From CAZLWA01 sp964563165 (lineage in GTDB: Bacteria > CLD3 > SB21), in assembly GCA_964563165.1 (NCBI GenBank), contig CAZLWA010000070.1:1-6849 (forward strand): a stretch of DNA of 6,849 nt, given 5' to 3'. Below the pieces are notes generated by a model. The model was not told the DNA's origin. It saw only the letters and a list, made by a program, of their open reading frames with translations, and did not search any database. Made by a program: the position numbers and the translations under genes. Shown piece after piece: positions 1 through 6,849 of the stretch. How positions within the stretch are numbered: the stretch's first letter is position 1; each line of letters opens with the position of its first letter.

Positions 1-2681
1 TTTCTCACTACAAAATCCTCGAGAAGTTGGGCGAAGGTGGAATGGGCATTGTCTATAAAGCCCAGGACACCAAGCTGAACCGCTCCGTTGCCCTGAAGTT
101 TCTTCCGGAGCACGTTTCCTCCTCTGAAGCTGACGCCGCCCGGTTTGTTCAGGAAGCCCAGGCTGCCGCAGCCCTCAACCATCCGAACATCTGCACGATC
201 TACGGCATCGAGGAAGCTGATGGGAAACACTTCATCGCCATGGAATTCGTCGATGGACAGACTCTCCAGGAGAAGAAGACGAGTCTCAGCCTGAAACAGG
301 CGCTTGACATCGGCATCCAGGTCGCTGAAGGCCTTGCCGTTGCCCATGAAAAAGGGATCGTCCACAGAGACATCAAGCCCGAGAACATCATGATCCGGAA
401 AGACGGGATTGCGCAGATTATGGATTTTGGTTTGGCGAAATTGAGAGCAAGCGGAAGCAGGATCACACGGTTGACAAAAGAAGGAAGCACGGTTGGTACT
501 GCGGGCTACATGTCTCCGGAACAGGTTCAGGGACAGGATGCGGATCACCGCTCGGATATATTTTCGCTGGGTGTTTTACTTTATGAATTATTCACCGGAC
601 AGCTTCCGTTCCGCGGCGTTCATGAGACCGCGTTGATGTATGAGATCGTGAACGTCGATCCTCCTGTGATGTCGTCTATCAAGCCCGAAATGGATACCGA
701 ACTCGACCGCATTGTATTCGAATGCATGGAGAAAGATCCGAATGAGCGAATGCAGTCGGTCAAGCAGGTCGCCATTGACCTAAAGAGATTTAAACGGGAG
801 TCAAGCCGCAGCCGCGTCAGCAGAATTGCTCCATCAGCTTATCAAACCGTGGAAGGAGAGCCGGCCGGATCCGTGGCATATGATGGCCGCAGGAGGAGAA
901 ATTTCCTGCCTTGGGCGTTGGCCGTTGTCGGTTTACTTGGTACGGTGATATTTGCAATCCTTGCCGGCCGGAATCAGGATTCGACGATTGGGACGATTCG
1001 TTCTTTCATCCTCGCCCCGGAGAAAGCCAACTTTTATTTTTACGGTCAGGACGCAGGGCCGGTCGTTATATCGCCTAACGGGCAATGGCTCACCTTCGTG
1101 GCCACCGACAGTCAAGCGGTTCACCGACTGTACGTACGGAACATTCGTGACCTGGAATCGACCGTGCTGGCGGGAACGGAAGGAGCTCACTACCCGTTTT
1201 GGTCGCCGGACAGCCGGTTCATAGGATTTTTTGCGGACAATAAATTACGGAAGGTAGAAGTACAGGGAGGACCCTCCGTCACAATCTGCGATGCCTTCAA
1301 TGGGCGCGGAGGAGCGTGGAATGCCCGGGGCCAAATTGTGTTTTCTCCAACTGCCTCCTCTCCCCTCTTCGTTGTGTTGGCATCGGGCGGCGAACCGAAA
1401 CAACTGACAACCATGGATTCGCTCCGGAAGGAGCAGACACACCGGTGGCCCTATTTTCTCCCTGACGGCGAGCACCTCCTTTATCATGCGCGAACGGCTG
1501 TCACCGGAGCCCAAACCGAAAGTGATGCCGTGTGTCTGGCCTCACTGGACGGCAAGGTAAACCGTATCCTGGTCGCAGCATCGTCCAATGCGGCGTATGG
1601 TGCAGGCCATGTCCTGTTCATGAGGGGCAGCACGCTTGTCGCGCAGGCGTTCGACGCAAATAAGCTGGAACTGACAGGAGATGCCGTTCCGGTCGCGGAA
1701 GACGTTTTGAATGACGCGGGATTCAACCTGGCCGTTTTCTCCGTTTCGCAAAACGGCATCCTTCTTTACCAGAAAGGCAGTGCTCAGGCCGGCTCCCGCC
1801 TTGTCCTTTGCGATGCCGCGGGAAAAGAAATCAAAGACATCGGTGATGTGACTGAATTTTATACGCCGCGTATTTCCCCGGACGGCAACAGAGTTGCCGT
1901 CGGAACTTTTGATGCGAAGTCCCGAAATCAGGATATATGGATCTACGAGATCGGGCGCGGCATTCGAACGCGGTTCACATTCTCCGTGACAATAGAGTTC
2001 ACGCCGCTATGGTCCCCGGACGGCTCGCGCATTGTATTCAGTTCTATCCGTAATCGGAACAGCGAGCTGTTCGAAAAGTCTGCTACTGGGGCTGGAAGCG
2101 AGCGGCCCCTTTATGAGTCTGATGAGCAAAAGAATCCGACGGATTGGTCCCCGGACGGGAATTATATATTGTTTGATGTCCAGTCCGACAGAAGTAAAGG
2201 AAGTGACATCGGACTGCTCCGCCTGAGCAATACGGGCCAGCCTCCCAAAGTGTCCACCTTCCTTGCGGATCCGTTCAACGAGCTGAGCGCCGTTTTTTCG
2301 CCCGACGGGCGTTGGGTTGCCTATACGTCGGACGAATCGGGGCAGGAAGAAGTGTATGTGCGACCGTTTCCGGGTCCCGGCGGCAAGTGGCAGGTCTCCA
2401 CCGACGGCGGCAAGTTCCCGCGATGGCCGCGTCACGGAAAAGAGTTGTACTACTTGAGCCGGAACCATACGATCATGGCTGCGATCTTGGTGCCCCAGGC
2501 GTCGTCGATCACCGTCGCATCCGTCCGCCCCGTTTTCAGGATTCGCCCGATCGCGACCGGCACAATCTATGATGTGACTACCGACGGGAGGCAATTTGTA
2601 GTCAATACGCGGATCGATCCAAAGGATACATCTCCCATTACGATGGTCATCAACTGGGGCGAAGAACTACGCGGGAAATAG
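1..2681 (+). CDS. Transmembrane Ser/Thr protein kinase with C-terminal PD40/TolB-type beta-propeller (5' partial)
   Basis: Hanks-type (PknB-like) kinase expected to phosphorylate Ser/Thr on cytoplasmic proteins in response to something sensed outside the membrane. The reading frame is open from base 3 (SHYKILEK). By comparison with the sibling genes here, the true ATG lies about 15 bases before the window, giving about 898 aa. The internal TTG at 27 would discard the strand leading into the glycine loop and is not the start. Visible motifs are GEGGMG (30-47), VALK with the catalytic lysine (near 96-98), HRDIKPEN (363-386), DFG (423-431) and SPEQ (513-524). A single hydrophobic segment at about 903-968 follows an RRRR cluster, so the kinase should be cytoplasmic by the positive-inside rule. 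The rest holds PD40 blade motifs of the WSPDG/FSPDG type near 1068, 1200, 1873, 2010, 2145 and 2298. Sampled rows of this gene are more GC-rich than the next gene. The ligand or partner of the propeller cannot be told from sequence. All kinase catalytic motifs are intact, so activity is likely. Confidence 0.93.
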   Translation, partial: SHYKILEKLGEGGMGIVYKAQDTKLNRSVALKFLPEHVSSSEADAARFVQEAQAAAALNHPNICTIYGIEEADGKHFIAMEFVDGQTLQEKKTSLSLKQALDIGIQVAEGLAVAHEKGIVHRDIKPENIMIRKDGIAQIMDFGLAKLRASGSRITRLTKEGSTVGTAGYMSPEQVQGQDADHRSDIFSLGVLLYELFTGQLPFRGVHETALMYEIVNVDPPVMSSIKPEMDTELDRIVFECMEKDPNERMQSVKQVAIDLKRFKRESSRSRVSRIAPSAYQTVEGEPAGSVAYDGRRRRNFLPWALAVVGLLGTVIFAILAGRNQDSTIGTIRSFILAPEKANFYFYGQDAGPVVISPNGQWLTFVATDSQAVHRLYVRNIRDLESTVLAGTEGAHYPFWSPDSRFIGFFADNKLRKVEVQGGPSVTICDAFNGRGGAWNARGQIVFSPTASSPLFVVLASGGEPKQLTTMDSLRKEQTHRWPYFLPDGEHLLYHARTAVTGAQTESDAVCLASLDGKVNRILVAASSNAAYGAGHVLFMRGSTLVAQAFDANKLELTGDAVPVAEDVLNDAGFNLAVFSVSQNGILLYQKGSAQAGSRLVLCDAAGKEIKDIGDVTEFYTPRISPDGNRVAVGTFDAKSRNQDIWIYEIGRGIRTRFTFSVTIEFTPLWSPDGSRIVFSSIRNRNSELFEKSATGAGSERPLYESDEQKNPTDWSPDGNYILFDVQSDRSKGSDIGLLRLSNTGQPPKVSTFLADPFNELSAVFSPDGRWVAYTSDESGQEEVYVRPFPGPGGKWQVSTDGGKFPRWPRHGKELYYLSRNHTIMAAILVPQASSITVASVRPVFRIRPIATGTIYDVTTDGRQFVVNTRIDPKDTSPITMVINWGEELRGK

Positions 2682-2695
2682 ATGAACGAATTCAC

Positions 2696-2701
2696 AAAAG
2701 G
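2696..2701 (+). promoter_or_regulatory. Probable ribosome binding site for the second kinase
   Basis: AAAAGG ends 11 bases before the ATG at 2713. This is slightly long spacing for a Shine-Dalgarno site, but it is the only purine-rich stretch in the 31-base gap. It supports the ATG at 2713, which also gives the MIGQTISHYKI opening shared with the other kinases here. Confidence 0.5.
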
Positions 2702-2712
2702 TATAGATAAAC

Positions 2713-4932
2713 ATGATCGGACAAACGATTTCCCACTATAAGATTCTCGAGAAGCTCGGAGAGGGCGGTATGGGTGTGGTCTACAAAGCTCAGGACACGA
2801 AACTCGACCGCATGGTGGCGTTGAAGTTCCTGCCGCACAACCTCACAGCCAATGATACCGAGCGGGCGCGTTTTCTCCAGGAAGCAAAAGCCGCGGCGGT
2901 TCTCAATCATCCGAATGTCTGCGTGATTTACGGAATCGAAGAATATGAGGGGCAGCAGTTCATCGAAATGGAATACGTCGATGGCGTTACGTTGAAACAC
3001 AAATTCTCCGAATCACAATTGAAAATCAATGACGCGATTGGTTATTCGATTCAAATCGGTGAAGCTTTGCAGGAAGCGCACTCTAAAGGTATCGTCCACA
3101 GAGATGTGAAATCCGAAAACATGATGGTCAATTCAAAGAATCAGGTTAAAGTGATGGATTTTGGATTGGCCAAATTACGTGGGTCCGTGAAGTTAACAAA
3201 ATCTTCAAGTATAACCGGAACGCTCGCCTACATGGCGCCGGAACAGATTCAAGGACAACCTGTTGATGCACGTGCAGATATATTTTCGTTTGGCGTCGTG
3301 CTGTATGAAATGCTGACAGGACACACGCCGTTCCGCGGTGAACATGAAGCGGCGATGATGTATTCGATCTTGAATGAAGAACCTCAGCCGATTTCGCCTC
3401 ATCGCACAGATGTTCCTGAGTATCTCCACGCAGTTATTGTCAAAGCACTGGAGAAAGATAGGACTCGCCGATACCGGAGTGTCCAGGAGTTGCTTACGGA
3501 TCTGAGGCAACCGCAAACAACGAGATCCTTGCCCAAGCAAGAAAAATCCATCGTCGTTCTCCCGTTCAAAGACATAAGCCCTGAAAAAGATCAAGAGTAT
3601 TTCTGTGATGGCCTGGCAGAAGAGTTGACAAACTCGCTGACGAGAATAAAAGGGGTTCATGTTGTTGCACGAACGTCAGCGTTCTCATTCAAAACAAAAG
3701 AAATTGACATCCGAGAAATTGGCAAGAACTTGAATGTGAAAACTGTTCTCGAAGGCAGTGTTCGCAAAGCTGGCAATCAGCTTCGTATTACTGCCCAACT
3801 CGTCAATGTTGACGACGGTTACCATCTCTGGTCTGAACGGTATGACCGTCAACTCGACGATGTCTTTGCCATTCAGGATGAAATCTCACTGCAGATTGTC
3901 AATACGTTGAAGATCAAACTTGAGAGTGGTGAAAAAGAGATCATGGTGAAGCGTTATACAGAGGATGTTGAAGCCTATAATCTTTATGCAAGAGGTCGCT
4001 ATTTCAGGAACAAGATCACGGAAGAGGGATTGCTGAAGGGCATTGAGTACTTCCAGCAGGCGATAGAAAAAGATCCTGCCTATGCCTTGGCATACGGAGG
4101 AATGGCAGATTGCTATGCGCTCCTGGGTTGGTTTTATTATCTCCCATCGAAAGAGGCTTTCCCAAAAGCAAAGGCAGCAGCACAGAAAGCTTTGGAGATC
4201 GATGAAAATCTCAGCGAAGCACACACCTCACTGGGACTAGTTAAAATGGTTTATGATCGAGACTGGACTGGTGCAGAAAAGGAATTCGAGCGAGCGATTG
4301 AGCTAAACCCGAGTGATGCAAATGCTCGCCTCTTTTATTCCATACATTCGTCTGCAATGGGACGTCATCAAGAGTCTATCGCCGAAGCCACAAGAGCTCA
4401 TACACTCGATCCCCTCACACCATTTACATCCATAGCTTTGGCAATGCGTTCTTACTATTCGCGCCAGTACGACCACGTCATTGAACAAATTCATAGCGTC
4501 CTGGAGATGGATCCCAACGTTCACGTGGCTCATTACTATATTGCAATGCCGTACGCGCAAAAGGGAATGTTTCATGAAGCCCTGGAACATGTGAACAAGG
4601 CAATAGAGGCGTTAGGGAAGACCATCCGGCTTCTTACATGCCTCGGAGTCATTTATACTTTAATGGGAAAGAAGAAAGAATCCGCCGAAGTACTCGATCA
4701 GTTGTTGGTGCTTTCAAAAGAAAAGAGCTCCCCATTTTTGATTGCAGAAGTTTATGCAGTACTTGAAAATAAGAATCATGCGTTCGAGTGGCTGGAAAAG
4801 GCGTACGAGGAGCGTGACCCCATGCTTATTTGGCTCAAGGTCGACCCGATCCTGGACATCATCCGCTCTGATCCGAGATTCATTGCACTGTTGAAGAAAA
4901 TGGGGCTGTCAACGGATGAGCCGAAGATTTAG
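2713..4932 (+). CDS. Cytoplasmic Ser/Thr protein kinase with TolB-N/FlgO-like domain and TPR repeats
   Basis: A 739-residue Hanks-type kinase fused to sensor or scaffold domains. The kinase domain spans residues 9 to about 265, with glycine loop GEGGMG (16-21), K38, a likely alpha-C glutamate E57, HRDVKSEN (129-136, catalytic D131), DFG (149-151) and APEQ (E177). Activation-loop Ser/Thr residues at 162-170 are candidate autophosphorylation sites. Residues about 277-403 (from KSIVVLPF to LKIKL) resemble the TolB amino-terminal/FlgO-like domain (COG5616-type), also found behind bacterial cyclase domains. Residues about 416-735 form TPR-like helical pairs, with recurring patterns such as AIEKDPAYALAY and AIELNPSDANAR, suited to protein binding. 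No transmembrane segment or signal peptide is seen, so it should be cytoplasmic. It starts 31 bp after the upstream kinase stop and probably shares its transcript. Its N-terminus is a close paralogue of the neighbours' N-termini while its C-terminal module is unrelated to theirs. The family is clear; substrate and signal are unknown. Confidence 0.94.
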   Translation: MIGQTISHYKILEKLGEGGMGVVYKAQDTKLDRMVALKFLPHNLTANDTERARFLQEAKAAAVLNHPNVCVIYGIEEYEGQQFIEMEYVDGVTLKHKFSESQLKINDAIGYSIQIGEALQEAHSKGIVHRDVKSENMMVNSKNQVKVMDFGLAKLRGSVKLTKSSSITGTLAYMAPEQIQGQPVDARADIFSFGVVLYEMLTGHTPFRGEHEAAMMYSILNEEPQPISPHRTDVPEYLHAVIVKALEKDRTRRYRSVQELLTDLRQPQTTRSLPKQEKSIVVLPFKDISPEKDQEYFCDGLAEELTNSLTRIKGVHVVARTSAFSFKTKEIDIREIGKNLNVKTVLEGSVRKAGNQLRITAQLVNVDDGYHLWSERYDRQLDDVFAIQDEISLQIVNTLKIKLESGEKEIMVKRYTEDVEAYNLYARGRYFRNKITEEGLLKGIEYFQQAIEKDPAYALAYGGMADCYALLGWFYYLPSKEAFPKAKAAAQKALEIDENLSEAHTSLGLVKMVYDRDWTGAEKEFERAIELNPSDANARLFYSIHSSAMGRHQESIAEATRAHTLDPLTPFTSIALAMRSYYSRQYDHVIEQIHSVLEMDPNVHVAHYYIAMPYAQKGMFHEALEHVNKAIEALGKTIRLLTCLGVIYTLMGKKKESAEVLDQLLVLSKEKSSPFLIAEVYAVLENKNHAFEWLEKAYEERDPMLIWLKVDPILDIIRSDPRFIALLKKMGLSTDEPKI

Positions 4933-4951
4933 TCATGCAACCGGACTGAAA

Positions 4952-4972
4952 AATGAACAATGAAAAATGAAT
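4952..4972 (+). repeat. Three AATGAAN heptamers in register between kinase and cyclase
   Basis: AATGAAC, AATGAAA and AATGAAT lie head to tail, 19 bases after the kinase stop. The order begins with the same AATGAAC unit, also preceded by an A run, that opens the long array after the cyclase (6506-6610). This looks like a short or unexpanded member of the same repeat family. The rest of the 99-base gap (4933-5031) shows only a weak 5-bp stem (4982-4986 with 4994-4998) and no convincing terminator or promoter. Confidence 0.6.
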
Positions 4973-5020
4973 TGTAGGCTACGATTGTAAATGAATCGCC
5001 ATCGCGTCAAACAATAAATG

Positions 5021-5026
5021 AAAGAG
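5021..5026 (+). promoter_or_regulatory. Probable ribosome binding site for the cyclase gene
   Basis: AAAGAG lies 5 bases before the ATG at 5032, an acceptable purine-rich Shine-Dalgarno-like site at a short spacing. It supports the chosen start, which puts a charged helical lead-in before the GAF domain. Confidence 0.45.
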
Positions 5027-5031
5027 ATTGC

Positions 5032-6505
5032 ATGGAAAACCCTTCTCCGAAAAATATTCCGTCTTTAGAAGAGGAGAACCAGCGGCTTCGCCACGCGGTG
5101 GAAGAATTGTCCATACTCAATGATCTGGCACGCCTGATCGGCGGCTCCCTGAATTCCCAGGAGATCATGCAAACGATCATTCATCGCTCACTCCGCGCCG
5201 TAAGCGCCGAACAAGGGGTCATCACTTTGGTTGACGCGCAGGCGAATAATCCGACGCGAACCCTGGTGCGCAGCATGCAAAGCTCGGGCGATCATCCGCA
5301 ATTTCATCTCACGGAGAGTATCCTCGGATGGATGCTGCTCAATAAGAAACCGTTGATGATCAACGACCCGCCGAACGACGATCGTTTTCGCGGCCTTAGC
5401 TGGGATAGCGCTGTGAAAAGCGTTTTATGCGTTCCGTTGACGATCAAATCGGTCATGATCGGCATTCTCACGGCTTACAACAAAAAGGACGGGAAGTATT
5501 TTACCGACAACGATCAGCGGCTGATGGCCATTATTGCGGCACAATCGGCGCAGGTGGTGGAAAATGCGCGGCTTCATGAACAAGAAACATCGCTTTTATT
5601 GAAACAGGAATCGCAGAATCTTGAGTTGCAGGAAATGAACCGACAGTTGGAAAAAGTCACCGAAGAATTGAAAAGAAAGATCGATGTCTTTTACAAATTT
5701 GTCCCCAATCATTTTTTAAAAGTGCTGCGCATGGAGGACAATTATGATTCGATCCGGCTTGGCCATTGCGTAGAACGCACCATGACGATCATGTTTTCAG
5801 ACATTCGTTCATTTACCGCGCTATCCGAACACATGACACCGGAACAGAATTTTCGATTCATAAATTCTTATTTCAGTTTCATGGGTCCGGTCATTCGAAA
5901 GCACGAAGGCTTTATTGACAAATACATCGGGGATGCTATCATGGCCTTGTTTGAAGATGCAGATGCGGCGCTCAGCACGGCCATATTGATGATACAAAAT
6001 CTTTTTGAATATAACGACGGCCGGCAGCAAGCCGGTTATGCGGAGGTTTCTATCGGGGTGGGGCTCAATTCAGGACCGATGATGCTGGGAACCATTGGAG
6101 AGGATGACCGCATGGATACGACCGTTATAGGCGATGTCGTGAATCTGGCCTCGCGGATCGAAAGCTTAACCAAGACCTACAACGTTCTTCTGCTGATCAC
6201 GGAAAACACATTTCAGAATCTGAAACATCCCGATAAATATTCTATTCGCAAGATCGATACGGTCAAAATAAGAGGAAAGGACGAGCCCGTCACTATTTTT
6301 GAAATATTAGACGTGTTACCGCCTGAGCAGCGGGAAAAGAAAATGAGTATTGCTGAACCGTTCTCCCGGGCGCTCGACCTGTTCACGCAAAATGAATTCG
6401 GAAAAGCGATGGCGTTATTCGAAGACTGTGATAAACGCTGTCCGGATGATAAGGCGATCCTCATTCATCTGGAACGCTGCCGGGAGGCGATTGCAAAAAC
6501 GAAAA

Positions 6506-6510
<5 letters not shown>
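5032..6510 (+). CDS. GAF domain-containing class III adenylyl/guanylyl cyclase
   Basis: A 492-residue soluble cyclase expected to make cAMP (or cGMP) from the nucleoside triphosphate as a homodimer. Residues about 27-180 form a GAF domain, about 180-222 a Glu/Lys/Leu-rich coiled-coil linker, then the KFVPNHF signature (222-228) common ahead of such cyclase domains. The catalytic domain spans about 245-425. By position, metal-binding aspartates are D257 (FSDIRSFT) and D301 (DKYIGDA), the purine-specifying pair is K297 and T364, and the transition-state residues are N371 and R375 (NLASR). All catalytic positions are filled. A Lys/Thr pair is also known in cyanobacterial adenylyl cyclases such as CyaB1, so ATP is the more likely substrate. 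The last ~60 residues resemble a single TPR-like helical pair (FGKAMALFEDCDKRCPDD), a tail often found in this family. No membrane segment is seen. The gene lies 99 bp after the kinase, so co-transcription is possible. The signal bound by the GAF domain is unknown. Family confidence is high; cAMP over cGMP is an inference. Confidence 0.93.
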
Positions 6511-6610
<100 letters not shown>

Positions 6611-6650
6611 TAAATGACTAAATGACCAAATCACAAAATGACTAAATCTT
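6611..6650 (+). repeat. 5-unit degenerate octamer array (TAAATGAC)
   Basis: Five 8-base units directly abut the heptamer array: TAAATGAC twice, then CAAATCAC, AAAATGAC and TAAATCTT. The shared AAATGA core suggests descent from the heptamer by a one-base gain, followed by decay. The array ends one base before the ATG of the kinase stub, leaving no Shine-Dalgarno sequence there. Confidence 0.75.
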
Positions 6651-6651
6651 C

Positions 6652-6717
6652 ATGATCGGACAAACGATTTCACATTATAAGATCCTCGAAAAAGTCGGCG
6701 AAGGCGGCATGGGCTAA
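6652..6717 (+). pseudogene. Truncated Ser/Thr kinase 5' remnant (21 codons)
   Basis: The frame reads MIGQTISHYKI and continues to the glycine-loop motif GEGGMG, then meets TAA at 6715-6717. Against the intact kinase at 2713, it differs at 10 of 63 bases, nine of them silent and one giving Leu to Val at residue 15. It was therefore evolving as coding sequence until truncated. Similarity ends abruptly at 6714, inside the ATP-binding loop, and the rest of the kinase is absent from the window. No ribosome binding site precedes it. A functional 21-residue peptide cannot be excluded but nothing supports one. An assembly join at a repeated sequence is another possible explanation. Confidence 0.85.
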
Positions 6718-6723
6718 GTTTTG

Positions 6724-6797
6724 GTAGCCGCAAGCTTTAGCTTGCGAATACAGAATCATTATTTTAAATCATATACGCAGGCTGAAGCCTGCGCCCA
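6724..6797. repeat. REPIN-like inverted pair of hairpins
   Basis: Two palindromes in opposite orientation flank a 29-base AT-rich spacer (6747-6775). The first, CGCAAGCTTTAGCTTGCG (6729-6746), folds as a 7-bp stem with a TTTA loop and is preceded by GTAG (6724-6727). The second, CGCAGGCTGAAGCCTGCG (6776-6793), folds likewise with a TGAA loop, and its reverse complement is preceded by GTGG. Compared in the same orientation they match at 15 of 18 positions, and two of the three differences are compensatory (an A-T pair against a G-C pair). GTAG/GTGG next to a hairpin is typical of REP sequences mobilised by RAYT (TnpA-REP) transposases. No such transposase is in the window. Confidence 0.7.
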
Positions 6798-6802
6798 CAA
6801 AT

Positions 6803-6806
6803 AGGA
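6803..6806 (+). promoter_or_regulatory. Probable ribosome binding site for the last kinase
   Basis: AGGA ends 9 bases before the ATG at 6816, close to normal Shine-Dalgarno spacing. It lies just outside the REPIN-like element, so the element leaves translation of the next gene intact. The truncated copy at 6652, by contrast, has no such site. Confidence 0.55.
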
Positions 6807-6815
6807 TTAACGATT

Positions 6816-6849
6816 ATGATAGGCCAAACGATATCACATTATAAAATTA
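6816..6849 (+). CDS. Ser/Thr protein kinase, N-terminal fragment (3' end beyond window)
   Basis: Only 11 codons are visible, reading MIGQTISHYKI, identical in protein to the openings of the kinase at 2713 and the stub at 6652. It differs from the stub at five bases, all silent third positions (ATC/ATA, GGA/GGC, ATT/ATA, AAG/AAA, ATC/ATT). It is therefore a separate, diverged paralogue rather than a fresh copy of the stub. From the family, a Hanks-type kinase domain should follow. What sensor domain it carries, and whether it is intact, cannot be seen. It lies 305 bases after the cyclase and most likely has its own promoter, though none is evident. Confidence 0.8.
   Translation, partial: MIGQTISHYKI

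Noticed and set aside
27..29. TTG as start codon of the first kinase
   Set aside because: The frame is open to the window edge and encodes SHYKILEK, which matches the paralogues that start at an ATG about 14 codons earlier. TTG here is an internal Leu codon.
2007..2594. 195-codon open frame on the - strand within the propeller of the first kinase
   Set aside because: It lies wholly antisense to clear PD40 coding sequence, its product is Arg/Gly-rich with no recognisable domain, and it has no independent support. GC-rich third positions commonly open such frames.
3205..3660. 151-codon - strand frame within the second kinase
   Set aside because: Antisense to intact kinase motifs and without recognisable domain features; a shadow of the real gene.
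4982..4998. Hairpin or terminator between the second kinase and the cyclase
   Set aside because: Only a 5-bp AT-containing stem with a 7-base loop and no T tract; this is expected by chance.
6729..6746. Rho-independent terminator after the cyclase
   Set aside because: The stem is good but is not followed by a U run, lies over 200 bases from the cyclase stop, and pairs with an inverted sibling hairpin. A REP-type element fits better, although some effect on transcription is possible.
6747..6775. Promoter for the last kinase in the AT-rich spacer of the REPIN-like element
   Set aside because: Several TATAAT-like matches are possible in any sequence this AT-rich, and no matching -35 box at proper spacing was found.

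Overview
This window is a stretch of bacterial chromosome given over to signalling, with every recognisable gene on the + strand. It holds most of a membrane-anchored Ser/Thr protein kinase with an extracytoplasmic beta-propeller (5' end just outside the window), a soluble Ser/Thr kinase with a TolB-N/FlgO-like domain and TPR repeats, and a GAF-coupled class III adenylyl/guanylyl cyclase. A 305-base intergenic region rich in repeats follows, and then the first 11 codons of another kinase of the same type. The opening MIGQTISHYKI and glycine-loop style of these kinases, the PD40 propellers and the intergenic AATGAAT-type repeats resemble genomes of large-genome, kinase-rich phyla such as Acidobacteriota, KSB1/Calditrichota or Ignavibacteria-like lineages. 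That is a family-resemblance judgement from memory, and the phylum is not established by this sequence.

Layout: 1-2681 is kinase + one TM helix + PD40 propeller. A 31-bp gap follows, then 2713-4932 is kinase + TolB-N-like domain + TPRs. A 99-bp gap contains three AATGAAN heptamers. 5032-6510 is GAF + coiled coil + cyclase + short TPR-like tail. 6506-6610 is a 15-unit heptamer tandem array that begins over the cyclase stop codon. 6611-6650 is a 5-unit octamer array that abuts it. 6652-6717 is a 21-codon kinase stub cut off inside the glycine-rich loop. 6724-6797 is an inverted pair of hairpins resembling a REPIN (REP doublet). 6816-6849 is the start of the next kinase.

The same kinase N-terminus therefore occurs four times in under 7 kb: three in genes and one in a remnant. 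The copies differ almost only at third codon positions, so they are diverged paralogues whose protein sequence is conserved. The array appears to have grown by duplication with exchange of the C-terminal sensor module, and to have lost at least one member. The first kinase should put its propeller outside the membrane and its kinase inside. The second kinase and the cyclase look cytoplasmic. The close spacing of the first two genes suggests co-transcription, and the cyclase may belong to the same unit. A combined phosphorylation and cyclic-nucleotide pathway is plausible but is inferred only from gene order.

No RNA genes, CRISPR arrays, transposase genes or convincing promoters were seen. The most unusual part of the window is 6506-6816: two abutting repeat arrays, a decapitated kinase and a REPIN-like element, all between a cyclase and a new kinase.
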